Source: Salinarimonas rosea DSM 21201 (GTDB lineage: Bacteria > Pseudomonadota > Alphaproteobacteria > Rhizobiales > Beijerinckiaceae). Taken from it: a stretch of DNA of 64,000 nt. The stretch covers positions 124,001-188,000 of the forward strand of contig NZ_AUBC01000007.1 in NCBI RefSeq assembly GCF_000429045.1, read 5' to 3'. This document shows, in pieces, positions 34,261 through 44,349 of this stretch; position 1 is the stretch's first letter, and the number at the start of each line of letters is the position of its first letter. The translations under genes were made by a program, and so were the position numbers. The notes beneath the pieces were generated by a model, which saw nothing but the letters and a program-made list of their open reading frames with translations, was not told the origin of the DNA and did no database searches.

Positions 34261-35694
34261 ATGCGGGACTTTCCCAACTTCTACGTGAACGGTGCCTGGA
34301 CGCCGGCCCACGGACGGACCATGCTCGAGGTCGTCGATCCGGCCAGCGAGGAATCGTTCGCCCGCATCGCCATGGGCGACTCGATCGATGTCGACGCGGC
34401 CGTCGCCGCGGCGAAGCATGCCTTCGCCGGGCAGATGCGCAGCAGCCGCCGGGAGCGCGAAGACCTTCTGGAGAGCGTCGTCGCGACCTACGAACGCCGT
34501 TACGACGACATCGTCGAGGCGATCACGCGCGAGATGGGAGCGCCCCTTTCGTTTTCCCGGGAGGCTCAGGCCGCTGCGGGCCTCGGGCACCTCGGGCAAG
34601 CTCTGGAGGCGCTGCGTGCCTACCGTTTCGATGAGGCCATCGGCGATACGCTGGTCGCGCGCGAGCCGATCGGCGTGTGCGCCCTGATCACGCCCTGGAA
34701 CTGGCCCATGAACCAGATCGCCTGCAAGGTCGGGCCCGCTCTCGCTGCAGGCTGCACGATGGTGCTGAAGCCCAGCGAGATCGCGCCGATCTCGGCGATC
34801 GTCTTCAGCGAGGTGCTGCACGAGGCGGGTGTTCCGGCGGGCGTCTACAACATGATCCACGGCGACGGCGAGACCGTCGGGCAGGCTCTGGCCGGCCACC
34901 GCGACGTGGACATGGTCTCGTTCACCGGATCCACCCGCGGCGGGATCGCGGTCGCCCTGACCGCCGCACCGACGGTCAAGCGCGTGGCGCAGGAACTCGG
35001 CGGGAAGTCGGCGAACATCCTCCTGCCCGACGCCGATCTGGCGCGCGCCGTTTCGCATGGAGCGCGCCAGTGCTTCTCGAACAGCGGTCAGTCGTGCAAC
35101 GCGCCCACCCGGATGCTGGTCCCGCGCGATCGCCAGGAGGAGGCCATCGCGATCGCCCGCCGGGTCGCGGAGGAAACGCGTGTCGGCGATCCGCGCTCTC
35201 CTGCGACCACGATCGGGCCGGTCGTCAGCCGGCGCCAGTTCGACAGGATCCAGTCCCTGATCGAGATCGGCATCGCGGAAGGCGCACGCCTGGTGGCGGG
35301 GGGGCCCGGCCAGCCGGACGGGCTGAACCGGGGATACTACGTCCGACCGACCATCTTCGCGGACGTCCACAACGACATGACGATCGCCCGCGAGGAGATC
35401 TTCGGTCCTGTGCTGGCGATGATCCCGTACGGCGACGAGGAAGAGGCGATCGCGATCGCCAACGACACGATCTACGGCCTCGCGAGCTACGTCAGCTCCG
35501 GCGACCTCGACCGGGCGCGACGGGTCGCACGACGCCTGCGGTCCGGAATGGTCCACCTCGACGGCGCCCCGGCCGAGCTGCCGGCTCCCTTCGGCGGCTA
35601 CAAGCAGTCGGGCAACGGCCGCGAATGGGGCCGCTTCGGCCTGGAAGACTATCTCGAGACGAAGTCCATCTTCGGCTTCCGTCCGGCCGGCTAG
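34261..35694 (+). CDS. Aldehyde dehydrogenase family protein
   Basis: A 477-residue aldehyde dehydrogenase with C279 (FSNSGQSCNAPTRM), E245 (AQELGGKS) and N147 (TPWNWP). C-terminal FGGYKQSGNGREWG is typical of the broad DhaS/betaine-aldehyde-like branch. It is distinct from the 28404 enzyme. It has a GGAGG site and is followed 33 bases later by a ThDP enzyme. An aldehyde product of the operon would suit it: 2-aminoadipate semialdehyde from a phosphohydroxylysine lyase, or an aldehyde released by the ThDP decarboxylase. Both are inferences. Confidence 0.92.
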   Translation: MRDFPNFYVNGAWTPAHGRTMLEVVDPASEESFARIAMGDSIDVDAAVAAAKHAFAGQMRSSRREREDLLESVVATYERRYDDIVEAITREMGAPLSFSREAQAAAGLGHLGQALEALRAYRFDEAIGDTLVAREPIGVCALITPWNWPMNQIACKVGPALAAGCTMVLKPSEIAPISAIVFSEVLHEAGVPAGVYNMIHGDGETVGQALAGHRDVDMVSFTGSTRGGIAVALTAAPTVKRVAQELGGKSANILLPDADLARAVSHGARQCFSNSGQSCNAPTRMLVPRDRQEEAIAIARRVAEETRVGDPRSPATTIGPVVSRRQFDRIQSLIEIGIAEGARLVAGGPGQPDGLNRGYYVRPTIFADVHNDMTIAREEIFGPVLAMIPYGDEEEAIAIANDTIYGLASYVSSGDLDRARRVARRLRSGMVHLDGAPAELPAPFGGYKQSGNGREWGRFGLEDYLETKSIFGFRPAG

Positions 35695-35727
35695 ATGCGA
35701 TCGCATGCGTCGAGGAGGACACGATCG

Positions 35728-37284
35728 ATGAACGGTGCAGACAGGCTCTGCGACACGCTCCTGGCCAACGGGGTGGACGTCTGCTTCGCCAACCCGGGAA
35801 CGTCGGAGATGCATTTCGTCGCGGCGCTGGACGAGCGCCCGCAGATGCGCTGCGTGCTGGGGCTCTTCGAGGGGGTCGTCACCGGCGCCGCGGACGGCTA
35901 CGCACGGATGACCGACCGGCCCGCGGCAACGCTGCTGCACCTGGGACCCGGGCTCGCCAACGGGCTGGCCAACCTCCACAACGCCAGGCGCGCGCGGACC
36001 CCGATGGTCAACGTCGTCGGCGATCATGCGACCTACTTCCTCCATCACGATGCGCCGCTCACGAGCGACATCGACAGCCTCGCCCGGCCGATGTCGGACT
36101 GGCTCGGGCGCGCCGGGGCGGCCGGCGACGTGCAGCGCCTGACGGAAGAGGCCTATGCGGCGTCCATGCGCCTGCCCGGGGTCTCGACGCTCGTCCTGTC
36201 GGCCGATGCGGCCTGGGGCGAGCTGGCGCCTGCGGCCGCGCCCGCCCCGGTGGTCCTGCCCCCCTTGCGTCCGGTCGAGCCGCATCGGGTGCGGGAGGCG
36301 GCCGCACGCCTGCGGTCCGAAGCCCGTGTCGCCCTTCTCCTCACCGGATCGGCCCTGAGGGCCGGGCCGCTGGCGACGGCCGGGCGGATCGGGGACGCCA
36401 TGGGCGCGCGCCTGCTGATGCAGACGTCCAACGGCCGGGTCGAGCGCGGAGCCGGACGGGTCGAGATCGACCCGGTACCCTACGCGGTCGACGCCGCGGT
36501 CGCGGCGCTGGCGGACATCGATGCCGTGATCGTGGTGGGCGCGAAGGTCCCCGTGGCGTTCTTCGCCTATCCCGGCAAGCCGGGCGTTCTTCTTCCCCCG
36601 GGCTGCGAGATCATCGAGCTCGCCCGCCACGGCGCCGATCTCGACGGCGCTCTCGACGCGCTCGCCGAGGAGCTCGGGGTCTCGACCCGCCGCCCTGCAG
36701 GGGTCGCGAGGACGCAGGGGGCCGACACGGCGATGCCTCGGGGACGCCTGACGGCCGATGCCGTCACCTGGATGACCGCACGAGCGCTGCCCGATGCCGC
36801 GATCGTCGCAGACGAGACGATCTCGGCCGGCGCCCGGTTCTTCGAGCAGTCCCGCACATCGGCGCCTCACGACTACCTTCGGATCACGGGTGGAGCCATC
36901 GGCATCGGCATCCCGCTCGCCACCGGCGCGGCCATCGCATGCCCGGACCGCAAGGTGATCTCGCTGCAGGCCGACGGCAGCGGGATGTACACGGTCCAGG
37001 GCTTGTGGACGCAGGCGCGCGAACGCCTCGACGTCGTGACGATCGTCTTCGCGAACCGCACCTACGGCATCCTCCATGGCGAGATGACGAATGTCGGCGT
37101 CGAGCAGTTCGGGCGGAATGCCACGCGCATGCTGAACATCGACGACCCCGCGCTGGATTGGGTGTCGCTCGCGAACGGCATGGGCGTCGAGGCCGCACGT
37201 GCCGACACGACGGAGCGGTTCGCCGATCTCCTGAGCACCGCCGTCGGAGGCAGGGGCCCGTTCCTCATCGAGGCACGGATCTGA
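35728..37284 (+). CDS. ThDP-dependent enzyme, acetolactate synthase/benzoylformate decarboxylase-like
   Basis: A 518-residue three-domain ThDP enzyme. The PYR domain carries the catalytic Glu (E48 in LGLFEGVVTGAADGYAR) and ANPGTSEMHF. A central domain runs roughly 190-340. The PP domain has the cofactor motif ADGSGMYTVQGLWTQAR ending in NRTYG. It is usually annotated as acetolactate synthase large subunit, but no small subunit is nearby and the partner is an aldehyde dehydrogenase, which suggests a 2-oxoacid decarboxylase whose aldehyde is then oxidised. The ATG at 35728 was chosen because AGGAGG lies 10 bases upstream. Confidence 0.9.
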   Translation: MNGADRLCDTLLANGVDVCFANPGTSEMHFVAALDERPQMRCVLGLFEGVVTGAADGYARMTDRPAATLLHLGPGLANGLANLHNARRARTPMVNVVGDHATYFLHHDAPLTSDIDSLARPMSDWLGRAGAAGDVQRLTEEAYAASMRLPGVSTLVLSADAAWGELAPAAAPAPVVLPPLRPVEPHRVREAAARLRSEARVALLLTGSALRAGPLATAGRIGDAMGARLLMQTSNGRVERGAGRVEIDPVPYAVDAAVAALADIDAVIVVGAKVPVAFFAYPGKPGVLLPPGCEIIELARHGADLDGALDALAEELGVSTRRPAGVARTQGADTAMPRGRLTADAVTWMTARALPDAAIVADETISAGARFFEQSRTSAPHDYLRITGGAIGIGIPLATGAAIACPDRKVISLQADGSGMYTVQGLWTQARERLDVVTIVFANRTYGILHGEMTNVGVEQFGRNATRMLNIDDPALDWVSLANGMGVEAARADTTERFADLLSTAVGGRGPFLIEARI

Positions 37285-37342
37285 CGCCTCCGCCGAGATG
37301 GTCTTGACGGAGGGCGCCGCATCGGCCTACGCTCTCAGCGTA

Positions 37343-37352
37343 TGATGCATCA
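37343..37352. promoter_or_regulatory. Palindrome TGATGCATCA in front of the binding-protein gene
   Basis: A perfect 10-bp palindrome sits in a short AT-rich patch of the 122-base gap before the binding-protein gene, 54 bases upstream of its ATG. It may be an operator for an internal promoter, perhaps for the GntR protein at 43642-44349. Confidence 0.35.
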
Positions 37353-37406
37353 AACAACAAATACGGCCGCCAACAAGGCGGACACGGCAACGACGGGAAG
37401 GAAGCC

Positions 37407-38990
37407 ATGAGGGATACCACCAAAAGGTTGCTCGCCGCAACCGCGATCCTCGCGCTCGGCCTGGTGCCGGCCGCCGCACAGGGGTCCGCGGAGGAGCCGC
37501 GGGCCGGCGGGGTGCTCAACATGATCGCCCAGCCCGAACCGCCCATGCTGATGGTCGGGCTGAACACGCAGGGCCCCACGCTGTATGTCGGCGGCCAGAT
37601 CTACCAGAGCCTGCTCACCTACGGGCAGAACCTCGAGGTGCTGCCCTCCCTGGCGAAGGCCTGGACCGTGTCCGACGACGGTCTCACCTACACGTTCACG
37701 CTGGAGGACGACGTTCGCTGGCACGACGGAGAGCCCTTCACCTCGGCCGACGTGGTGTTCACGGCCGACGCGTTCCTTCGTGAGGCCCATCCCCGCTGGC
37801 GGCATATCGCGACGACCTACGTCGACTCGATCGAGGCTCCGGACGAGCAGACCGTCGTCTTCCGGCTGAGCAAACCGTTTTCCGCGTTCATCTATGCGTT
37901 CGAGCTGAGCTCGTTCCCGGTCGTGCCGCGCCACATCTACGAGGGCACGGACTATCGGACCAATCCGGCCAACCAGACCCCGATCGGGACCGGCCCGTTC
38001 AAGCTGCAGGAATGGCGTCGCGGCTCGTATATCCACCTCGTGCGCAACGAGGACTACTGGAAGGAGGGGCTGCCGCTTCTCGACGAGCTCTACTTCCGGA
38101 TCATTCCCGATTCGGCCTCCCGCGCCGTCGCGTTCGAGCGCGGGAGCGTGGACGTGCTGCGGGGCGGCGACGTCGAGGGATTCGAGGTGCGACGGCTGTC
38201 CGGCCTGCCGGATGCGCAGACGACGACCGAGGGCTGGGAGATGTACTCGCCCGTCGTCTTCCTGCAGATGAACCTCCGGGAGCCTCCGTTCGACGACGTG
38301 CGCATCCGCAAGGCGGTGATGCACGCGCTCGATCGCGACTTCATCGTCGAGAACGTCTTCTTCGGCCTCGGCGAGCCGGCGACGAGCCCGATCGCCTCGA
38401 CGACCCGCTTCCACAGCGAAGACACCGTCGCCTATCCCTACGATCTCGACGAGGCCAAGCGCCTCGTCGAGGAAGCGGGCCTCGACGCCCAGGCCCATCC
38501 GGTCCGGCTCATGCCGCTGCCCTACGGATCCCAATGGGATCGCCTGGCCGAGTACGTGAAGCAGCAGCTCGAGGACATCGGGCTGGTCGTCGACATCCGA
38601 GGCGTCGATCCCGGCGGCTGGTCCCAGGCGCTCTCGGAATGGGATTTCGACGTCACCTTCAACTTCACCTACCAGTACGGCGATCCCGCGCTCGGCGTCG
38701 CGCGCCATTACCTGTCGTCGAACATCATCAAGGGGACGCCCTTCGGCAACAACCAGGGCTACGACAATCCGAGGGTGGACGAGCTCTTCCTGGAGGCGGC
38801 CGGGGCCGTCGATCTCCAGGAGGCGGCGGACGCCTATGCCGAGGCGCAGACGATCCTCACCGACGAGGTGGCGCTCGGGTGGCTCTTCGAGATGCGCAAC
38901 GTGACGATCATGCGCGACGACGTTCGGAACCTGGTTCGAACCGGGATCGGCGTCAACGAGGCGATGGACGAGGTCTGGCTCGACCGCTGA
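37407..38990 (+). CDS. ABC transporter substrate-binding protein, family 5 (dipeptide type)
   Basis: A 527-residue protein with a signal peptide (MRDTTKRLLAATAILALGLVPAAAQ). Family-5 features: QIYQSLLTYGQNLEVLPSLAKAW, WHDGEPFTSADVVFTADAFL, PIGTGPFKLQEW, and FDDVRIRKAVMHALDRDFI. GGGAAGGAAG precedes the start. It delivers a peptide or peptide-like compound to the permeases encoded directly downstream, after a stem-loop. Confidence 0.95.
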   Translation: MRDTTKRLLAATAILALGLVPAAAQGSAEEPRAGGVLNMIAQPEPPMLMVGLNTQGPTLYVGGQIYQSLLTYGQNLEVLPSLAKAWTVSDDGLTYTFTLEDDVRWHDGEPFTSADVVFTADAFLREAHPRWRHIATTYVDSIEAPDEQTVVFRLSKPFSAFIYAFELSSFPVVPRHIYEGTDYRTNPANQTPIGTGPFKLQEWRRGSYIHLVRNEDYWKEGLPLLDELYFRIIPDSASRAVAFERGSVDVLRGGDVEGFEVRRLSGLPDAQTTTEGWEMYSPVVFLQMNLREPPFDDVRIRKAVMHALDRDFIVENVFFGLGEPATSPIASTTRFHSEDTVAYPYDLDEAKRLVEEAGLDAQAHPVRLMPLPYGSQWDRLAEYVKQQLEDIGLVVDIRGVDPGGWSQALSEWDFDVTFNFTYQYGDPALGVARHYLSSNIIKGTPFGNNQGYDNPRVDELFLEAAGAVDLQEAADAYAEAQTILTDEVALGWLFEMRNVTIMRDDVRNLVRTGIGVNEAMDEVWLDR

Positions 38991-39023
38991 GGCGTCCTCG
39001 AGCGCCGACGCAGGCGCTCCGCC

Positions 39024-39047
39024 GGCCGGCCGGCGATCCGGCCGGCC
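39024..39047 (+). terminator. Stem-loop between the binding-protein and permease genes
   Basis: A perfect 10-bp stem (GGCCGGCCGG and complement) with a 4-nt loop lies 34 bases after the binding-protein stop and is followed by a pyrimidine-rich stretch (CTTCCCTCCTC). It is probably a partial terminator or 3'-end stabiliser. Confidence 0.6.
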
Positions 39048-39083
39048 CTTCCCTCCTCACTCGAGATTCGGCTGGAGGTACGG

Positions 39084-40061
39084 GTGAGAACACTCGAGTT
39101 CCTGGCGTCGCGGCTGGGAAAGGCGGTGCTCGTCGTGATCGGCGTCGTCGTCCTCAACTTCCTGCTCATCCAGCTCGCACCGGGCGATCCCGCCGCGGTC
39201 CTCGCGGGCGAGGCCGGAGCCGGGGACGAGCTCTACCTGGCGCAGCTGCGCGAACAGTTCGGGCTCGATCGCCCGCTCCACGTGCAGCTGCTGAGCTACC
39301 TCGGCAACGTCCTGTCCGGGGACCTCGGGTATTCCTACCGGAACCAGGTGCCCGTGCTCGAGCTGATCGCCGACCGGCTTCCCGCCACCCTGCTCCTGAC
39401 CGGCAGCGCCTTCGTGTTCTCCCTGGTGCTCGGCGTGCTGCTCGGGATTCTCGCGGCCAGCCGTCGCGGGACTGCCGCCGACACGGTCATCATGACCGGT
39501 GCACTGGTCTTCTACGCGACCCCTCTCTTCTGGATCGCCCTGATGGCCGTGCTGGTCTTCTCGATCTACCTGCCGTGGCTGCCGCCCTTCGACATGGAGA
39601 CCATCGGCGCCGGCTACACGGGCTGGCGACGTGCGCTCGACATCGCACATCACCTCGTCCTGCCGACCGTCACGCTGGGGCTCTTCTTCACGGCGACCTA
39701 CGCCCGCATCACGCGCGCCTCGATGCTGGAGGTGATGAGCCTCGACTTCGTCAAGACCGCCCGGGCGAAGGGCGTCCAGCAGGGACGGATCATCCGCAGG
39801 CACGTGCTCCGGAACGCGATCCTGCCGGTATTCACGCTCGCGAGCGTCCAGGCCGGCCAGCTCGTCGGCGGAGCGGTGCTGACGGAGACGGTATTCGCGT
39901 GGCCGGGCATCGGACGGCTGATGTTCGATGCCCTGTTCCAGCGCGACTACCCGGTGCTGCTCGGCGTCTTCCTCGTCACGGCGATCATGGTCGTCCTCGT
40001 CAATCTCGCGGCCGATCTCCTCTACAGGATCGTCGATCCGCGAATCGAAACGGCGGCATAG
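39084..40061 (+). CDS. Dipeptide-type ABC importer permease (DppB-like)
   Basis: A 325-residue permease starting with GTG after a GGAGG site. It has the DppB N-terminal pattern (FLLIQLAPGDPAAVLAG, a periplasmic REQFGLDRPLHVQLLSYLGNVLSGDLGYS region), the EAA-loop KTARAKGVQQGRIIRRHVLRNAILPV and ETVFAWPGIGRLM. About six membrane segments are expected. It forms the channel with the next gene. Confidence 0.95.
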   Translation: MRTLEFLASRLGKAVLVVIGVVVLNFLLIQLAPGDPAAVLAGEAGAGDELYLAQLREQFGLDRPLHVQLLSYLGNVLSGDLGYSYRNQVPVLELIADRLPATLLLTGSAFVFSLVLGVLLGILAASRRGTAADTVIMTGALVFYATPLFWIALMAVLVFSIYLPWLPPFDMETIGAGYTGWRRALDIAHHLVLPTVTLGLFFTATYARITRASMLEVMSLDFVKTARAKGVQQGRIIRRHVLRNAILPVFTLASVQAGQLVGGAVLTETVFAWPGIGRLMFDALFQRDYPVLLGVFLVTAIMVVLVNLAADLLYRIVDPRIETAA

Positions 40062-40065
40062 CGAC

Positions 40066-40902
40066 ATGTCCTTTCTCCGGCTTTTCGCCCGAAACAAGGG
40101 GGCCGTGATCGGCCTCGTCATCCTCGGCACGGTCGTTGCGATCGCTGCGGCTGCCCCGCTCCTCTACCCGGAGGACCCGTGGAGGAGCGTCGGTCGTCCC
40201 CTGCTCCCGCCGTTCGAGAACCTGCGCTTCCCGCTCGGGACCGACATGCTCGGGCGCGATATCGCCGCGGGCATCGCCCACGGCGCGCGGGTCTCGCTGC
40301 TCATCGGGCTCGTCTCGACGAGCGTGGCGGTCCTGATCGGGGTCGGGCTGGGTGCCGTCGCCGGCTTCCTCGGAGGGCGGCTGGACGACCTGCTGATGCG
40401 CTTCACCGAGTTCTTCCAGACCATCCCGGCCTTCGCGATGGCGATCCTCCTCGTCGCGATCTTCACGCCGAGCATCGCCTCGATCATCCTCGCCATCGCC
40501 GTCGTCTCCTGGCCACCGGTCGCGCGCCTCGTCCGCGGCGAGTTCCTCACCTTGAGGTCGCGCGAGTTCGTGCAGGCCGCCGTGGTGATCGGGCAGAGCG
40601 GTCCGCGGATCATGTTCTCGCAGATCCTGCCGAACGCCATGTCGCCGATCATCGTCGCCGGATCGCTGATGGTCGCCACCGCCATCCTGACGGAGAGCTC
40701 CCTCTCCTTCCTCGGTCTCGGGGACCGGAACATGATGAGCTGGGGATTCATGATCGGGGCGGCTCGCACGATGCTGCGCGACGCCTGGTGGATGAGCGTG
40801 TTTCCCGGGCTGGCGATCCTCCTGACGGTGCTCGCGATCAACCTCGTCGGCGAGGGGCTGAACGACGCGATGAACCCGCACCTGCGCGGCCGGCGAGCAT
40901 GA
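40066..40902 (+). CDS. Dipeptide-type ABC importer permease (DppC-like)
   Basis: A 278-residue permease four bases after the first. DppC features include the N-terminal anchor, PLGTDMLGRDIAAGIAHGARVSLLIG, FFQTIPAFAMAILLV, an EAA-loop near REFVQAAVVIGQSGPRIMF and SSLSFLGLGDRNMMSWGFMI. It ends 11 bases before the fused ATPase. Confidence 0.95.
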   Translation: MSFLRLFARNKGAVIGLVILGTVVAIAAAAPLLYPEDPWRSVGRPLLPPFENLRFPLGTDMLGRDIAAGIAHGARVSLLIGLVSTSVAVLIGVGLGAVAGFLGGRLDDLLMRFTEFFQTIPAFAMAILLVAIFTPSIASIILAIAVVSWPPVARLVRGEFLTLRSREFVQAAVVIGQSGPRIMFSQILPNAMSPIIVAGSLMVATAILTESSLSFLGLGDRNMMSWGFMIGAARTMLRDAWWMSVFPGLAILLTVLAINLVGEGLNDAMNPHLRGRRA

Positions 40903-40913
40903 GGGAACCGCAC

Positions 40914-42542
<1,629 letters not shown>

Positions 42543-42587
42543 CCGACAAGACCGCTCCGACGCGAAACCCGTGGAGACACCGACGCC

Positions 42588-43634
42588 ATGCGTGCGTTCT
42601 TTCATCCTGACCAGCAGCTGCACGATCCCAAGCAATTCATGCGGGTCGGCCGGATCTGCGGCCCCAACGACCTGCCCACGCGGACCGCAGCCCTCGTCGG
42701 CGCGTTGCGGACCCGAGGGGTGGACCCCGAGGTGCCGGCGGAGGCGGGCCTCGAGCCGGCGGCGTCCGTGCACGACGCGCGATACCTCGGGTTCCTGGAG
42801 AGCGCATACGAGCGGTGGGCCTGCATTCCGGGCGCGGGGCCGGAAGTGCTTCCGAACGCCGCTCCCTACTGGAACGGATCTCCGGAGCGAGACGCGCGTC
42901 CGGGCTGCCGGTCCCCGTCCGTGGTTGCCGAGGCCTGCTACTACCTGGGCGATCTAGCCGTCCCGATCGGCCCCGACACCTGGCAGTCCGCGCTCGCCTC
43001 GAGCCACAGCGCCTGGGCGGCTGCGGACGCCGTGATCGCGGGCGACAAGTGTGCCTATGCACTCTGCCGCCCGTCGGGTCACCACGCCCGCGCGGACCGC
43101 GCCTCCGGCTTCTGCTACCTGAACAACGCCGCCATCGCCGCCCAGCGCTTGAGGAGCCGCTTCGATCGGGTCGCCGTCCTCGACGTCGATGCGCATCACG
43201 GCGACGGCACGCAGGAGATCTTCTATCGACGCTCGGACGTGATGACCGTCTCGCTGCACGTCGACCCGGAGGCCTACTACCCGTTCTTCACCGGCTACGC
43301 GGACGAGCGCGGTGCCGGCGACGGCCTCGGCTTCAATCTCAACCTCCCTCTGAAGCCCCGCGCCGGCGACGTCACCGTGCTGGGAGCGTTGGACCGGGCT
43401 CTGGAAGCCGTCGCGCGCTTCGGTGCACGCGCCCTGGTTGTTTCGCTGGGCTTCGACATGCACCGTGACGACCCGCTTTCCATGCTCGGCGTGAAGACCG
43501 CGGCCTACGGAGAGATCGGCCGCCGCATCGCCGACGTACGCATGCCGACCGTCGTGGTTCAGGAAGGCGGATATCGCGTATGCGTCATCGGAGCCTGCCT
43601 CGGTGAGTTCGTCGACGGGCTGCGCGCGGGCTGA
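42588..43634 (+). CDS. Histone deacetylase-fold amidohydrolase (acetylpolyamine amidohydrolase-like)
   Basis: A 348-residue zinc hydrolase of the HDAC/acetylpolyamine amidohydrolase family. Catalytic features are all present: H165-H166 (SGHHARAD), D201 and H203 (LDVDAHHGDG), Asp in LGFDMHRDDPL and the Tyr in QEGGYR. RRFDR-like loops and the early SAYERW segment match the APAH branch, which deacetylates small amines in bacteria. In this operon a likely substrate is an N-acetylated amino acid or amine imported by the peptide-type transporter, for example an N6-acetyl derivative (inference). It is coded 45 bases after the ATPases and 7 before the GntR gene. Confidence 0.92.
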   Translation: MRAFFHPDQQLHDPKQFMRVGRICGPNDLPTRTAALVGALRTRGVDPEVPAEAGLEPAASVHDARYLGFLESAYERWACIPGAGPEVLPNAAPYWNGSPERDARPGCRSPSVVAEACYYLGDLAVPIGPDTWQSALASSHSAWAAADAVIAGDKCAYALCRPSGHHARADRASGFCYLNNAAIAAQRLRSRFDRVAVLDVDAHHGDGTQEIFYRRSDVMTVSLHVDPEAYYPFFTGYADERGAGDGLGFNLNLPLKPRAGDVTVLGALDRALEAVARFGARALVVSLGFDMHRDDPLSMLGVKTAAYGEIGRRIADVRMPTVVVQEGGYRVCVIGACLGEFVDGLRAG

Positions 43635-43641
43635 AGGGCTG

Positions 43642-44349
43642 ATGCAGATGAATGGAAGACGAGACGGAGCGCCGACCGCCGCCGATCTCTTCGAGCCGGT
43701 CGATGCGGCGCGCTTGGGCGAGCTGGTCTACCAGCGCGTCGCAGACGCGCTCATGAAGGGCGCGCTCGAGCCGGGAGAACGGCTTCGCATCCGCGAGATC
43801 GCGCAGCAGGTGGGTACCAGCGTCACTCCCGTGCGCGATGCCATCATGCGGCTCGTCCAGGAAGGTGCGCTGACGATGCGCAGCGCGCGCGACATTCGCG
43901 TGCCCTACGTCGGCTCCGACCAGTATCGGGAGATCCGTCGCATCCGCCTCCAGCTCGAGGGCCTCGCGGCGGAGGACGCCGCACGGGCGGCGACGAGCGA
44001 CGACCTCGCGCGCCTCGCCGCGATCATCGCCGCGAACGAGCGCGCCATTGCCGACCGTGACATCGGTCAGGCGGTCGCTCTCAACCAGGTCTTCCACTTC
44101 GCTCTGGCGGAGATCGCCGTCTTGCCCATCCTGCGCGACATTCTCAGGCTTCTCTGGCTGAAGAGCGGACCCGTGATCGCGGCCGGATACGACGTCGGCG
44201 GCCGGGTCATGATCGACCACCACTACATCGTTCTCGACGCCATCCGGCGAAAGGACCCGGAGGCAGCGCGGAGCGCCATCTGCCGGGACATCATGGCCGG
44301 CGGGGACGCGATCCTCGCGACGGGGCTGCTGGACGAGGAGCAGGCATGA
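43642..44349 (+). CDS. GntR-family transcriptional regulator (FCD domain)
   Basis: A 235-residue regulator with a winged helix (VYQRVADALMKGALEPGERL; REIAQQVGTSVTPVRDAIMR; VQEGALTMRSARDIRV) and an FCD domain starting near YREIRRIRLQLEGLAAEDAA. The metal/ligand-type histidines of FCD domains (HFALAEIA; DHHYIVLDAI) are visible. The start at 43642 has AAGGG upstream; 43648 is an alternative. It ends with an ATGA overlap onto the amidase gene. Because it lies inside the operon it is probably autoregulatory and responds to a pathway metabolite. Confidence 0.92.
   Translation: MQMNGRRDGAPTAADLFEPVDAARLGELVYQRVADALMKGALEPGERLRIREIAQQVGTSVTPVRDAIMRLVQEGALTMRSARDIRVPYVGSDQYREIRRIRLQLEGLAAEDAARAATSDDLARLAAIIAANERAIADRDIGQAVALNQVFHFALAEIAVLPILRDILRLLWLKSGPVIAAGYDVGGRVMIDHHYIVLDAIRRKDPEAARSAICRDIMAGGDAILATGLLDEEQA

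Noticed and set aside
42588-43634. Histone deacetylase in the literal sense
   Set aside because: Bacteria of this type lack histones of the relevant kind; the family branch and operon point to a small-molecule deacetylase.
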